Origin: Oxyruncus cristatus
Lineage: Eukaryota; Chordata; Aves; Passeriformes; Cotingidae
NCBI GenBank assembly: GCA_013399855.1
Contig: VXAY01005987.1
Location: 652,208 to 716,207, forward strand
Direction: 5' to 3'
DNA length: 64,000 nucleotides
Below the pieces are notes generated by a model. That model was not told where the DNA came from and did no database searches. It was given only the letters and a program-made list of their open reading frames with translations. This document shows positions 24,624-39,183 of the stretch, one piece after another (the stretch's first letter is position 1; each line of letters starts with the position of its first letter). The translations under genes and the position numbers were made by a program.

Positions 24624-26253
24624 TAGCAAGAAAACAGTGTCTTATCCTAGGAGCAGAAAATTCAGGTTTGCCTACACATCTGATCACATTGTGGAAACTA
24701 TCTTCCTTCTGGAAGTCTGGCAAGAGTGTTTTGTTCTCTGACAAGCTTGATTACAACAAAAAGCACTACAGGGGACATTTTACTGCCTTTACAATAACAC
24801 ATGATGTTTCCATTGCAAAAATCAGAATGCACTTTAACATTTCCAAACCACACCTACACATACAGACAAGCCCAATAATTCATTTTTTAATCTCACAGTA
24901 GCATTAAAATTTACTTTTGAATATTTATAATAGGCCACCCATTCCTAACTCATTAGCTCTAGTAAAGTAATATTCGTTATTAAAATACCAACACTGAGCA
25001 AAGCATCACAGACTTTGTGTATAAATACCAAGGAAAACTAAATCTTACCTGTAAGACTGTAATGTTAGCTATTGAGAGACAAAAACAACCTCCCAAAACA
25101 CCTTCACATAGACTTGACATGTTATATGGTGCTAGAAGCAGACGTAGCAAAGCTTGATAGCTTGCCATATGGCATGATATCCTCTAATCCCATTTTTCCT
25201 GCCTGCTTCCACTTATGGTTGTTACTGACTTCTGAGTGACTATAGGAGAAGATATTTTACTCAAAAAATGCACAGGCTAATCTGCAGGCATTTGTAATAG
25301 TACTGTTTTCACACTGTATCTCACATAACAAGTTTCTTTAAGGCAGAAATACATCTTGTGATAACTGAACACTGCCACTTGCATAAAGGTCATGGAGAAA
25401 AGCATTCCCATTGAACAGTAAAGAAGATTTCACATTTGGGGTATTCCTTAGTCTGACAGCTGCTAGACATAAGAAGTACAAGTTACACTGACAGTGTTTC
25501 CATTCCATGATGTTCCATTCCCTGTTGAAATATATCTGAGATACTGAACAACTAATACAGAAAAAAAAAGTATTTATTTTATGATCTGGGAAAAGATGAC
25601 TCTATGGAATGCTTAGTAACAGTTGCAGCAAAGATTTTGGATTTATATGAATAAATTGTTCCAATTAAAATGCTTACCTTTCACCCAGAATGCTGCTCAG
25701 TATAGGCAGCCTCAAAACATTAAAGAAATTATCTTCATTGTTTGAACCACACTGCTGTTGATGCATTGCCCAACTGTACAAAACTATATTTCATCTGACA
25801 AGATTTACAGTGAAATAAAACCATTTTGAAAAGCATTCCCTTTAAATTGCCTCTGTGTTACATGGATGAAATAAATTCTTTTAGTCCAAGAATACAGTTC
25901 TCCCAGGTTTTAGACACATGACCTACTACTAAAGGACAATTAGGAGTGTATACTGAGGCACTGCTGTGCATAACACATAGGGGACATAGCTCTGAGGATT
26001 TGCCTAAGCTCAGCACTGCAAATAACTGTTTGTGACATCTGTCCTCAGCATCTCAGAAGATGTGTAGGAAGAAAATGACTGTCATCTGGACTAAAATGTA
26101 CTGTGGGCAATTAAATGTTATTGCTTCTATATAAGCAATATAAGCAAAATGAAAGAGTTAGAAAAGAGGATACCAAGAACAACAGAGGGATAAAGAATGG
26201 AAACACAGACCACAAAATGAGAAATCACAGATGGAGTCTAGAAAGAAACAAAA
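24624..26253. other. Noncoding interval
   Basis: No gene supported. A 62-codon minus frame starts at ATG (25168) and runs into an ACAG|GTAAGA donor-like site near 25047, but there is no matching upstream promoter or acceptor signal. Confidence 0.55.
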
Positions 26254-26418
26254 TGCATATATACACACCTATGTATACGTATATATATGTGTATATATAT
26301 ATATACACACGTATATACACATATATGTATACATACATACACACACACACATATATATATATATACATATATATATATACATATACATATACATATATAT
26401 ATACGTGTATATATATGT
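26254..26418. repeat. TA/CA microsatellite, alternating purine-pyrimidine
   Basis: A complex dinucleotide array of AT, AC and GT steps with embedded CATA units. From 26270 to 26419 purines and pyrimidines alternate without a break. Open frames across it on both strands (Y, I, T, H and C repeats) are artefacts of the repeat. Confidence 0.97.
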
Positions 26419-29400
26419 AAAATGCTTAAACCATTTAGTATTCTGCACTTTATTTTCTCACCTTGGGACCTGGAATCACTTCTGGCAATAGCCAAGAAGA
26501 GCAAAACATCAAACCAAAATACCAGAAGTCCATGATTGCACTGCAGGGGCAGATAGGGATGAGAGCTGTGCTCTGGGACAGGCTCACATTCCTGCTAAAG
26601 CTCTGACATCCCGGCCATAATTTTAAACAAATTACACCCTCCTCTGCCACAGCTTGGTATTTTACACATGAACCTATGCTGCTTCAAATGTTGGCCATAT
26701 ATTTTAGGGTTTATCTTCTCCACAGGGAAGGGAGCTGCGGTGTATTCCTGTGAGGCGAGCCTCAGGCTCAGGAGGGTGTATTCCCCCGGCCTGGCAGCAT
26801 GGCCCGGGACAGGCAGAAAAGCAGGGCAGTTGGCAACCTTCCATGGTGCCCTTTTTTTCTTGGACATCCCCAAATGTCTCACACAACACTGCTAATCTGT
26901 TCCCCCTTCTGCAGCTTCTGACTCAGCTGTTCATGGCCACTCATGAAGAAGATGGTTCCCTACTAGCTCCTGCTGTCAAGAAACCTTTACACGGGGAACC
27001 AGGCCTAGCTAATTTTAGGTTGAAATACTGGCACTAGATGAATGAGTGACAAAACTCCCATTAATTTGAAATGGACTGAAATCCTACCACTGAAGTAATT
27101 CCACGCTGTCCTAATATTCTTTTTATTTTAGCTGAGAAACCTGTTCCTCAGTGTTTAATTTTTGGTCACTATGAGTGTCTCAGTTTCATCACAAACACCC
27201 ACTTTTTCTCTGGCTTGCAACTCATGGAAGGATTCCTCTTGCTTGTACCTCCCAGGTTCTCCACTCCTAAGAGTTCTCTGCAGAGATGACACATAACTCA
27301 TTGGGATGACAAAGTGTCTCTTGTGAGTCCATCTGCAAATGAACGTTTCATTATACCTTCACTCACTAGATACACTTCCACTGAACCCGTGGCAAGACAG
27401 GAGGACATTTCCGTAGGGAAGCACTACAGTATTTTCTCAGATATTCAGTCAAGTCTTCCATGTATCCCATGCATTTTGCTCATGACACAGCAATAAAACA
27501 TTCTCCCTTTTTGAGTCAAATAGGAACAAAAAAATATGTAATACTATCTGAACACCTGAACATCGACAGTAACAACTCTTGATGAAATAGAAACATGCCT
27601 TTAAGGAACAAAAACCAAATCAGTTCTCAGATTGCAGGTAAGTGATACAAAGACGCAGAGTAAAAAGCAGACCCAAGCTTTAAATACTGCCAGATGGGTT
27701 TTTTGCTTCTACCACTAGCATTCAGATAAAAATCATGCACACATCATCCCCACGCCACCATATGTCAAGCCCAGCTGACAGCAACACCATACATTTACAG
27801 CCTTTCTGCTTATTATCCTGTTTAGCCAGACTACAGAAAAACCTTCTCTATTATGACACTAATTAAATTATTCGATGTCTTGATACCGCTGAAGGGCCCA
27901 GAAGGATCAATTTGATGTTTCTTTAATGAGAGGAGATTCTTAGATCCAACCTGAAAACAATGAATTGGTGATAGCAACAGCTGGTAGGAAAGAGGACTAC
28001 TCCAGTCAAATGAGGAGAATCAAGTCTGAGTGCTATCATATAACATTTCTTAATCTCAATGTCATAAAAGACCATTTTAGCCATCAACAGTAATCCTTAA
28101 AACCCAGGAAGAATGCATCTTTGTTTCTGGTTGTTTGAACTGACTCAGGCAATTTAACTTTTACCCAGCTTCTCAAATGACTTTATCCATCTGACTTTAA
28201 TCTCATAATAGTAGTCAAAGGGACAGAAAATTAAAATAAAAATATAACATTTGAACATAAAATATAGTTCTGTGTTCAAAACCTTCCTGGCAAGATTTCA
28301 GCCCAACTTTGCTCATGTCCAGCTTTTATTCATAATAAGCAGCAGTGCAGCCCTGTCAGCAGTTTGAAAACTGTGCTAATTATGGAAAAGGGAACTCTCA
28401 ACTCATTTTAGAAAAGAGTTGCTTCTGATTTAACACAGTTATCTCCCCCTTTCACATCCCTTTTCTTGTCCCTAATGTAAAAAGTCCTCAAGAAATAAAC
28501 TGCAGTATGAACCCAACTGGAATGAAGGCTTTCTTCAGAACGCAAACCAAACAGAACCGAATGGATTTGGATGCTTTTATCTGCTTTCGGCAAATCAGAA
28601 TCAACTCTGTTTTTACTTAAGGAATTAAAAGCTGTTTATTGCAAAAGAGGCCTTGAGGGTGAAATTCACTTTAGCACAGGAGGTGAGTGTAAGATGCAGT
28701 CTCTACTTAGGTCCCACTTAAACCCTGAAAACATGAAATAAAAGACACAGAAACCCTTGGGTTAGCCATCTTGTGCTTAGACACAAAAACTAGTGAAGCA
28801 AGACGGAGAATCCCTTGTTGGCTTTCAGGGGTGGAATAAATCCATAAGTCTCATGCTTTTGCATTATAGGATCACCTGTGACCACTAACTGCCTGGGATC
28901 TAGCCAAGACTCTGCTTATTTCCCCATATTTTTAGCTCGGAATTTTTTTTCTTAATTATTTAAATTGAACTCAATGTCTAGTCAAACATAACCTGTAATA
29001 CTGCTTTTCAATTTTGATCACATCGTAGACCATTTTTCAAGAAAGAAATATCCTACAGCCACCTATCTCAGAGACACCCAATCCCAGTGCACATTTTCCT
29101 CTGGAAATGTGCATGCTTCATTGCATCAAAATTAGTATTAGAATGGTATGAAGGGAGCTAGATGCAATAGACTTATATTAATGTGGGGTGACACTCCTTG
29201 GTTATGACCCATCTTTCTTTCTTGTATTCATAATGTTAACTTTTCGTTCTCTGGTTGTGGGATTTTACTTTACCACTCACATCAACATTTACAGACCACC
29301 ACCACTTCTATGCTTGTCCTTTCCTGACTTTTCAAAACAAGTGTGACTACAATTGTCTTGACTGCAATACCCCTAATACTGAAGAAGTTGAACTGTGGAC

Positions 29401-32400
29401 AAAGAAATATTTATATTTAAAAACACAATGGCCCAAAATGATTTGGAAATTTATAAATGGAGCCACAAGAGATTTAAGAATTTTTCCTAACAGAGAAGGC
29501 CTCTGTATGGACCACCTGGAAGTACTTCAACCACTGTTGTGGTACATTGGAGGCCACCTCAAGAAACCACAGACCACAGAATGAAAATCCCTCATCCAGA
29601 AAAATTAAACACTGTCATATGAAATGTTAAAAGTATAAAGTTCCCTGAGCAACATACATTCTAATTAATATACAAACCCTGTATCACTGTTTCTATTTTT
29701 AAAAAAGGCTTTTTAAGCATATTAAGTTTGTTGTCACAAATCCACTGTGAGAAAAACCCCTGGACTAAAACCTGGCTCTACTGAAGGACAACTTCTCACT
29801 GATTTTACCCATGGAGTATTATTTGCCGTTCCACGGCGTGGAGAAACAAGTATGGAAGCATTAAGCCAGTCAAGAAACATGCCCTGAAGCAATTCGGTAA
29901 CTCACTTCCCATCTGTTCTATCACCACTTGACTAGACTATCTCTCTTTCCCAACAGACCATCTATGACAACAAATTACTGTCCACTGATAACAATGAGCC
30001 AGAAAAAATATGCAATTAGCCAACTGAATAATTATGGGGTTTATTTTGTATACTTAAAATGTTAAGCAAAACAGAAAAGACAATTACATTTTTCCCCACT
30101 TTCAACTACTGCCCCTAAAACCAAAATAAATACACTCTAAAACCTATCAAAAACAAATCAAGAAGGGCCAAGAAAAATAAATTCTGATTTTTGGTCCTTC
30201 CTTTGGTGTTATGGGGCTTTCTGATTGCTGAAGTAGTGTGATCTTTGTTCAGAACACCTAATATTTTCCTTTAATGTCATTGTAATAATTTCCTCTTCAC
30301 ATTTCTAGTTTTTTAGGAGAAATCTTGACCATTTTGTCTTGTTAATCCACACTCAGTAATGCAGTAAGAGATGTTCTACGCACACTAACTTTCCTTTTAC
30401 ACAGAATATTGACTCAGCCTCTCTTTTACCTACTCCAGGAGTAACAAATAACTACATTTGCATTTACAATGGTGCCAAACTGGAGTCATTCTATTACATG
30501 TCTAATACTTCAATATTTACATCACATTCGTCGCTGTGGTACAGAAGAAAATAGAAGAAACAAAGAAAACATTTGAAAGCACTGAAGTTTTTCCTTTAAA
30601 AGAGGCTTCAGCAGCTTTAAGGGATCCAGGGAAGTATGGTGCTTCCTATGGGTTAACATATTTGGCAACTCAATGTAACTTGCATAGACCTTGGTGTTGC
30701 CAGAGTTTGTCTGCTACTGATACCTGAACTACATCACTCAAAAAACTGCAGAGCTGTGACATGCTGCAATCCATCCTGAAACACAACAAGTAGAATACAC
30801 ATGGGACCAACTATGTACCCATCCCTAGGGATGGATATTTAGATGATGCACATAGGGACATGGACCAGATTCTGAAGTGCAAAGCACTTTCACACCCCAA
30901 AGACCAAATCTGCAAAGGTACTTAAGCATCTAACTCCCACTGAAATAAACAGGAGTGAGTCAGTAATTTTACACATCTGTGTTTAATCCTAGTTTTGAAG
31001 TCACTTGTGTCTAGTTTTTAAAGGCATTTCTTGTCCAATATGCTAGAAAGCGCTTAAGGGTATTTTCAAAACTCCATGAACTCCTATTTGCATAAGACAC
31101 CTTGAAAAGCCAGCTTTGATTTGTAAACTAGGGGTTTAGATACTTGTATTAAATCCAAATTCTCAGAAACATCACATGTGTAATGGCCACAGAGAGAGGG
31201 AAGCAGAAGGCCCTCAAAATTGTGAGGATCTTGCCTGTAGGGATTGATGAAAGTTTCACACATTTTATTGATTTTTACCAAACACTTAAGTACAATCTGT
31301 GATTTGCAATCTAGCAATTTTTTTGACTTAGTGCCCTCACTGACCTACACTGAAGTTGTGAAAATAGTTGCACGCCTCCACTAATGAGAATTGGATTTGG
31401 TCTTTAGAGAGTGAAAGAACTGAGGAGGAGGGTTTTTACATTACTAAATAACTATTTGAAGGCGTGATCCCAGCAGTCAGAATCCACATATTCAAACATA
31501 AACACCTGTATATTTTTACAGAAAATGTTTAAGATATCATTTAATATTCACTGTTCTGGAAGCTATTTGCTTCTCTATAAATTAATTGTTCTTGGCAATC
31601 AAGCATTCTGTGTATGCCAAAGAGTTTTTAAAAATACCCAACAAATTAAAGCCAACATACAGCAGCCTTATGCCAAGACTGTTTTTAAAAAGAGAGATTA
31701 TGAGATATAATTGTATTTTTTGGTAGGACTTCTAATTGTTTATTTTTTTTAATATTGCAATCAGCACAGGATCTGTTTTTAAAACCTGATTGATTTATCA
31801 TCATTGCCTGTCTCTGCAATGCTATTCTCACGCTAGAGGACACAAAGAAAACTGTTCCTATAAAATCAAACAGGACACAATAAGCCAGAAATTCTAAAAC
31901 CATGCACCTAATTTCATGAACTTTACCACAAGATTATCACTGTTTTCTGTAATTCATTTAAGACAAGATGTTCAAACCACCTCACCAGTTTGGGGCTTTA
32001 ATTGGATTTGTAGCCCCAGTCACCCAGGAACTTTTTAATTCCCATGCATAATTTACATTAAGAATGTACTAAAATAAAAAAATTTCTAATAATAGAGTAA
32101 TATTTGATGTCCTGCTTCAAGGGCTAAAGCTTACTGAATGCACTACACATGACTTTTTTAATAAGGAGAAGCATTGTGGACTCATTGGAGCTTTTAGTAG
32201 AAAGTGAGAGTTCAGAAAATCAGCATCCCTTTACAGTTCTTACAGTACCTCTAAAAAAAGTTTAACGCTAGCACTGTTCAACATGGAGAGAAGAATCTAT
32301 TACCTGTAAATATATCTACATTAAACTATTTTATAAGCAAATTTTAAAGAGTGTACTACTTAATATAACACACATCCTGCTTAAGAAGCAAAATACTTCA

Positions 32401-32924
32401 GAAAAATAAAATGGCCAATAGCACCACTGTTCCTAGAGCAACAGTATAGTGTTTTGAGCTGCTTTGATACCCACACACTATTCTACTTCTTGGAGTTTTA
32501 AAATATTTTTATCAACAGATGTTGTAAACATGCAGCCAGCGCAGGCTGGATCAATGTGGTACCACACCAGCTCCACACTGGGGTTCAGTGCTGTTTCTGC
32601 TAAGGAAACTGAACCAATGGAAACAACACTGGGAAATTTTGCCAACTCTTCCTGGCAAGCGTAGAACTCCTATGTAGTTTTTAATAACCAAGAAATGGAA
32701 ATGTTTCTAAGTGTGCTGTAACTAGGTGCTGCTACATTAATCCTCCTGAAAAGCAGCAAGTATCACCCATCAGTTTGATTTAAAATGTTTCAGGGTGATT
32801 GTTGCTACCCTATAGTGGGGAAAATGGGATGGAATTGAAGGATCAGAGCCTTAATTCAGAGGAACAGACTGGAAATTAAGAAATGCATCCTAAAAACCAG
32901 TTCCTGTCCTGCCCACTCACTCAC
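26419..32924. other. Noncoding interval with a local GC-rich patch
   Basis: No gene supported. About 26530-27010 is clearly GC-richer (for example ccccggcctggcagcatggc) with open frames in several phases on both strands. That fits composition rather than coding. The longest plus frame (29255-29584, 109 codons) starts at TTG and has no known domain. Confidence 0.5.
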
Positions 32925-33000
32925 CCTATTAGCTCTGTTCATCTGATCCAAGTAGCCTGCTTTTGGCAAGGAAGTCCTCCCTCTAAAACTCTCATTCAAA
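32925..33000 (-). other. Weak candidate internal exon, 76 nt, minus strand
   Basis: The minus-strand acceptor ttttcacttgttttacag is strong. It is followed by 76 nt ending TAGG|GTGAGT, a good donor. One frame is open: one base, then 25 codons beginning LNESFRGR. It ends in phase 0, whereas the candidate last exon at 15741 needs one carried base, so the two cannot be joined directly. It could be a pseudo-exon. Confidence 0.15.
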
Positions 33001-34440
33001 CTGTAAAACAAGTGAAAATTGTTCTGTCTGTTTTTTAGCATTTTCAACCTGAGACATCACCTCACTGAAGGAGTATTTTATACCAAAGTTCTTTCTTTTA
33101 CGGGTAATAATGGAAATAATATCCATGAAAGAGTCAAAAGGACCCCAAATTACTTTTCCAAGTCCAAGTGAAGGTCCCACAGCTCTCAAAAGCAGCAGGA
33201 TAAGCCTCTGTATGTATGTAAGTACTGTATTGTGCAAAATGCAGACGAGGATCACCTTAGTCCTTGTTTAATAAAGTATAGTCATTTAAGTGGAAAGTAC
33301 AATATACAGGTTTTTGAAAAGAGACACCAGCTATCTCATGAGATAAAAATGATGGAGCACTTTCTAGCATGGCCCAGATATTTTGAATTTTTTTTTCATA
33401 ATTATTAAGCTAAAAACTGATACAGATTTAGGGTAGAACTTCAGCAAATGCCCATTAATGAAAAAAACTCCACCTGAAAATCTAATAATGACTGTCAACA
33501 AAGAGAGTAGACAAAATCAAAAAGAAATGTTTTATTCATCCACATGATTGCAGCAAGTTAAAACAACAAATTTTCTAACACACATGAACTTATCGTGCAA
33601 TACTTGGGCCTAAGTTCATGAAAAAAAGGCTTTGAAATGCTAAATATCTCATATCCTAATTTTACAGAGGAGAATCCTTATAGCTTTATCAGAGTTCAGG
33701 AGTCCAGGAAGCTCAGCTGCTCAGTTCAATGTAAAAACGATTGTGTGAATCAATTTCTGACACCTGGTTTATTTAGGCGGTTCTTATGCTTCACATTTAG
33801 GAAAGCAACCCCCAGAGAAATAAGTGTGTCCAAAGCAAAGAAAACCTATCATTACTTCTGTGCCTTCAGCTGCATGAGAATGCATCTCCTGCAGGTTTAA
33901 AATTCATGAGAAGAAGAAAGATGATAAGAATGATGTGCAGCCTGAAGTAATTTCTCAGTTGGGAATTTCCTGGAAAATTGTGCTTCTCCATGCAAATGAA
34001 AATATCAAAAATGTGTCTATTTGTGTATGTATGGATGCAGAGGGCTCTGAGTGCTGTTTATGTGCAAAAGGAAGTTAGGTAAACCCATGAATATTACTTA
34101 AGTTTAAATCAAATAACACCTATTACACACTGGCCTCAACAGGTAAGATATAATCCCGCGGCAAAAGCTTAAATCTAGGGCATAGGAAATTGCTGCTATT
34201 TCCTACACAGAGTCTGAACCTTCCTGGATCTGCAACTCATGTTTCACCTTGTGAACATGCTATGGCTTGTCAGTACGTTTAGTAGCTGTACTCCAATGGG
34301 ATGGCCCAGTTTTTTGCTTTCCATCCAATTATGAAGAAAATATCTAAGTGTAATATTCAATAGAAATCTGTATTTAATAAGGTAAGCTCCTTATGATCAG
34401 GTGCTTCTGAATTATTAGATATAATATAAATAAATATAAT

Positions 34441-34467
34441 ATAAAATATTCCCAAATAATATTTTAT
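34441..34467. repeat. Perfect AT-rich inverted repeat
   Basis: ATAAAATATT, 7-nt spacer, AATATTTTAT. The two 10-bp arms are exact reverse complements in an AT-rich neighbourhood where such hairpins arise easily. Confidence 0.9.
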
Positions 34468-37400
34468 AGCAGCTTGTGTAGGTTGGTGCCCAGGAAAAAT
34501 TTTCAGGGACTCAAGAATCTGTTTTCCAAAATATCTAATTCAAACTTCACACTCTTTATTGTCTCTCTCTTTAATTTTGATCTTGCAAACCTCCCAAGAT
34601 GTTGTCAGTTTAATAGTGCTAAAAGCCCTCTTTAATAGATGACTGTATCAACATGTACAGCTGGAATGAAAAGCAGAAGTCATGCAAACAGGATAGGCAG
34701 AATTGTTCCCAGGAGAACATGAGACTCCATTCAGTTTGTTAGGGAAACTAACACAGTGACTTAGGAGTTGTAGTAAAGCACGCAGTAAAGGATTAGGAAT
34801 ATTAATGTCTATCAGATCAGGCTCTTCACTAAATGATATATTAGTTTGTCTAATTCTCATTTAAAAAATTCATGTTAACCCTCCATTCACATTTCCTTGG
34901 CGATGATACACAGATTGGGTTTGGATTAATTGCATTTATCTCAGTCATATAGTTGGGTTTCCAGAGACATACCAACACAACTGTCTTGAAGCGAGTGGAT
35001 CATCCAGGCAGAGTACACTGTAGGCAGTTTCCACAAGGGGCTTTTACAAAATTATGTGTACCTACCTGCTGTTTGTGCTTTTAAAAATCTTCCCTATAGC
35101 GGCAAAAAACCTCAGGTGTACACTGTTTGCTTCACAGTTAAAAGATTATAGCCTGATACAAATGTTTGAACCTCAAAAGTATCTCAACCTTTTTTCTTTT
35201 TTTTTTTAAAGAAAGGAGATATGCGTGGAGAGACACAGATATTACAAAAACCTCTGATGAATACATAGCATTGCCATGACGTGTCACTGAAATTTCAACA
35301 TTAGATGCTTTTCTTCCCCTACACCAAAAAAAAAAAAAAAAGACTGGAAGAAATATTTTTCTTTCCTATCAAAAAATAAAAAAGACATAGTTTGTTAAAT
35401 TGTATTTGGTTGTGTTTATACGCTGCTGACAAGACACACAGAATATGTAGATAGGATAATGTACTGCTCAGTTTGTGTTACTTGATGGAAGGTGTGGTGG
35501 ATAACTTGTTTATGGATAACCTCCACCATGAAATTCTTTTCCTGATATTTACTGTGACCAGATCTCCGATACTTTTCATTTAGAGCAAATTTCATGAGCC
35601 AAGAGACATGTCAGCTGTGGAAAGGATACTTGCTGCATCTAGAGAGGGAGCACTGCATAACAGACAAATAAATCACTGATAAACACTAGATATAAAATTG
35701 TAAAATAAGGCCTCAGGGAGATCCTCATATCTCTTCATAATATCATTGGCTTTCATTGTAAAATGTGACCCAGTTCTCTAGGGAGATTTAGATTTTTAAC
35801 ATAATTTTTATTTGATCAAAGGGAAAAGGAATGGAAGAGAAGGAAACGGATCAGAAAGGGAAGGAAAGGATCAAACTCCTAATTCAATCACCTGTACATA
35901 ACCTTTCCCTTATTAAATGGGAGAGCTGTTTCATAAATTATACACATTTCTCTCAATAATTTTGGCAGTTTTGTTTTCTTCAGTTTTGCATAAATACAAC
36001 ATGTAATTTTCACAGCACTAAAAAACTAAACTACAACATTTATCCAAAAGTGAACCACAAAAGAAAGAGTTTTGTTTTTTTTTTTAAATGAAAATGAGAC
36101 TAACTTCATTTTCTCCAGCAAGACAGATTGTCAAAAAATGATTAGAAGTTTTGCACAATTCTTTCAGAAATTGCCTTTCATCATACAGGTGAAGTATCTA
36201 AACATGTTTTCAAAGGCATACGAAAATGGAATTGCCTGTAGATTTGCATTCAGTAGATTGTTCAACAGTAAAAAGCCTTTGTGTTAGCAGCCCTATACTT
36301 TTGTTGAGAGTAAGAACAAATGACTCAACCTGAAGAACACTGAACTGAGGAGTTGCAATATCAAACACGTAGGAGTGGAAAAAGGTATGGAGCAATCAAA
36401 GAAAACTCTTGGATGACAGTCGAGCATTGGATTTAGATCTTTTAGAAATTCTGATTGACAGAACTTGAACATTCTTAGAAAATCAAGCTGAGGTTTAAAT
36501 TATGGAGAGTATTAAAAGTGTCTGATGAAGACATTTTGATCTCGTGGTATCCTTGTAACCATTTGTCTGTCCTTTTTCTAACAAAAGAAATGTTACATTT
36601 GCTCAGCACAAAGTAATGTGACACAGTTTTCACAAATAAGTCTGTGGAAAGGGGAATAAAGGAGTCATCATAATGAATGGGACATAGTGTGAGGGCTGAG
36701 CATTACAGGATCTTAATGAAGGCTAAAGCAAAGGAGGACACAATGTAAACACAATGTAGTTGGTTTTGGACGAGAGCCCAGTGATGCAGGCAAGGAGAAA
36801 GGAATGTGTCTCAGTGAAAAAGAGTGTATGGCCGAGGCCATCACAGCTGCACTCTTGTTTCTCAACTAAGCCCTGAGAACAGCATAAAACAAAAGTTCAT
36901 TTTATATAGCTGAAAAATACCTTGGATGGGATTAAGAGGGAAAAAAAAGTCAAGAAATTTAAGAGCAACAAAGCAGAATTCTAATACATTGGGGAGTTTA
37001 CTTGACTCTAGCATCCTCTGACTTGTGCTTAAGGTCTCAGTTCTTTATTTTTTTAATTGATTGTTGTTAAGCCAAATTCAATCTTTTTACTCTTGTAAGT
37101 GGTGATGGAAATGCCTAGTGATATAATGTGGCTATCGTAGATTTGCTACTAGGTTATATATGGAAACCTCTCAAAAAAGAAAATTATTTAATAAGCTATG
37201 CTACACAATTGTGGGGTTTGTGTGATTTTTGCAATTAAATATACATGGAAATCCTGAAGAAATCAAAGTGACATAGAATTTGTGGGTTTTCCAGTTGGGG
37301 AAAAAAAAAATCTAAAGTACTATTTCAAATATGTCACAGTCAATCTCAACATGAAAATAATGTTATGTATTAGTTCCCTTTTACTCCTGGGTATCATTAC

Positions 37401-39126
37401 GAAAATTAGCCATTTGAGTATTTTGTGATGAAGGCAATAAACCACCACTTTTACAGTTGATCCCAAAGTAACGGAAAGTACTGACACCAAATGTGAGACA
37501 TCCACAGCCAGAATGCTAACAGAATGCTGCATTCCCCGTCTCTTTCCCCAGGCTTTTGAGGCACGCTTCTCTCAGTTGCACTGCACAGAAATGGGTATTT
37601 TGAACTCTATACCTGTATTCTTTATCACTCCAATTTAAACACTGAAAATCACATCCTGCATGCCAAAAGCACTATTTAGCTGTGCTCTTACCTAAATGGG
37701 AGACTTCTTTCTTTTATCTGTAATACAGACTATAGTTGAATGAAAATTTTGATAAAAATAGGAAGAAATTGGTACACTACAAAATGAAGTTTTGCTTTTC
37801 CAACAGATCCCATCTTGCTGTTATATTACGGTGCAGATATTAAATCTGGTACAGCTAGTACTAGGATTCCTTGTGGGTTTTGCCTTGAAAATTTCAGAAA
37901 AGCATTAGTTCAAAGTGTCAGTAGGAATAAAGTTGGAATGACTTGCATCATCAAACATCACAACAGCAAGGATTCAGACACCCAGAGACCCACATTTACA
38001 TGTCAAGGCTGAATAGCAGAGTACTTGATCTACTCCTTGGGAGGAGTTAGTTTAGTTGTTCAAATTGTTTCACTGGGTTTTAACCCTGTATTTACAAAAT
38101 GCAGAACCATCTGCCATGAATTCCAAGCTGACACTATTTATTACCATCTGAACTGAGCTGATCTAACAAATAGAAAGGTATACTCTCTGTGCTTTTCCCC
38201 ATTGTTTGAAGGCATAAATAGCCAGATTTTCAACTTCAGAACCAGGCAAGGAAGGGAAGAGGCTCTGTGCCAAAGCAGCACAGACTGCACAATTCAAGCC
38301 TCCTCTGTTCTCTACATCGTACTTCTCTCATCCACGCTGAGGCACAGATGCCACTAAAGAGCTCAAACACAGTAACTTAATTCTGTGTGGCTAAGATAGT
38401 AGAAGGTAAATCAACAGCCTTGTGCTGGCCTGTAACTTCTTGATCCTTTCCCTAGACCAAAAATGATTAAACAAAGGGCAGAAAGAGAAAGGTAGGTGAT
38501 TAAGTACTAGCTTGTGATATTCTTCAATGCAATAAATGGACAGTGAACTCACACCAACTTGAGTGGTGGTGAAGGGCTGGGAAAAGCCAAAGGATACACT
38601 TTCTCATTCTGTTGTCAGAGTAACTTTACCAGGTGCTGTCTGAGATTACAATGACACCTGTTTACAGAGGGCAAACAAACTGCACAACCAGGACCAGACA
38701 TGACCATGGGCTGCAGGAGGTAAGCTCACCCTTTTAACCACAGAAACTTTGTATGCTCTTCACAGACTAAGGGCTGAGGAAGACAACAGTGAGATGACGG
38801 GGGTTGTATATTCGAGAATATGTAAAAATAAATTACTAAAAGATCTGCTAGAGCTTTCAGAAGACTTCACAGGCTTTGGATATCCTTGGCAAAGACTGCA
38901 TAAGATAAAAGCATTATATTGTAATTTCTTTTCTTTCCGTAGTGAATAAATAAATTACATTTACAATACACGGTGAAGCAATGGAAAATTTTGTGTTTCC
39001 AAGTCTGTTAGTTCCCTGTGATCCACTCTTCCAGATTTGTTATGCTTCATACCAATTTGGCATCTCAGGTTTGCTCTTAGAAGGAAGGAAATAAAGAAGA
39101 AAGTAAAAGAAATGGTGGAAGTGGAT

Positions 39127-39183
39127 GAAGAGGAGGGAAGGGAAGGAGGAGAGGGAGCATAAAAGGGGAGAAAGGAAAAGGAA
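39127..39183 (+). repeat. Purine-rich tracts
   Basis: A/G-only runs 39127-39157 (31 nt) and 39161-39183 (23 nt) separated by cat. A broader purine bias extends back to 39079. Confidence 0.9.

Noticed and set aside
24980..25168. 62-codon minus-strand frame with ATG that runs into an ACAG|GTAAGA donor
   Set aside because: No promoter, acceptor or partner exon; no recognisable signal peptide or family.
26115..26504. Several 80-100-codon frames rich in Y, I, T and H on both strands
   Set aside because: They translate the TA/CA microsatellite in every phase, so they are repeat artefacts.
29255..29584. 109-codon plus-strand open frame
   Set aside because: Starts at TTG, no known domain, no splice or poly(A) context. 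Length is within chance for 64 kb.
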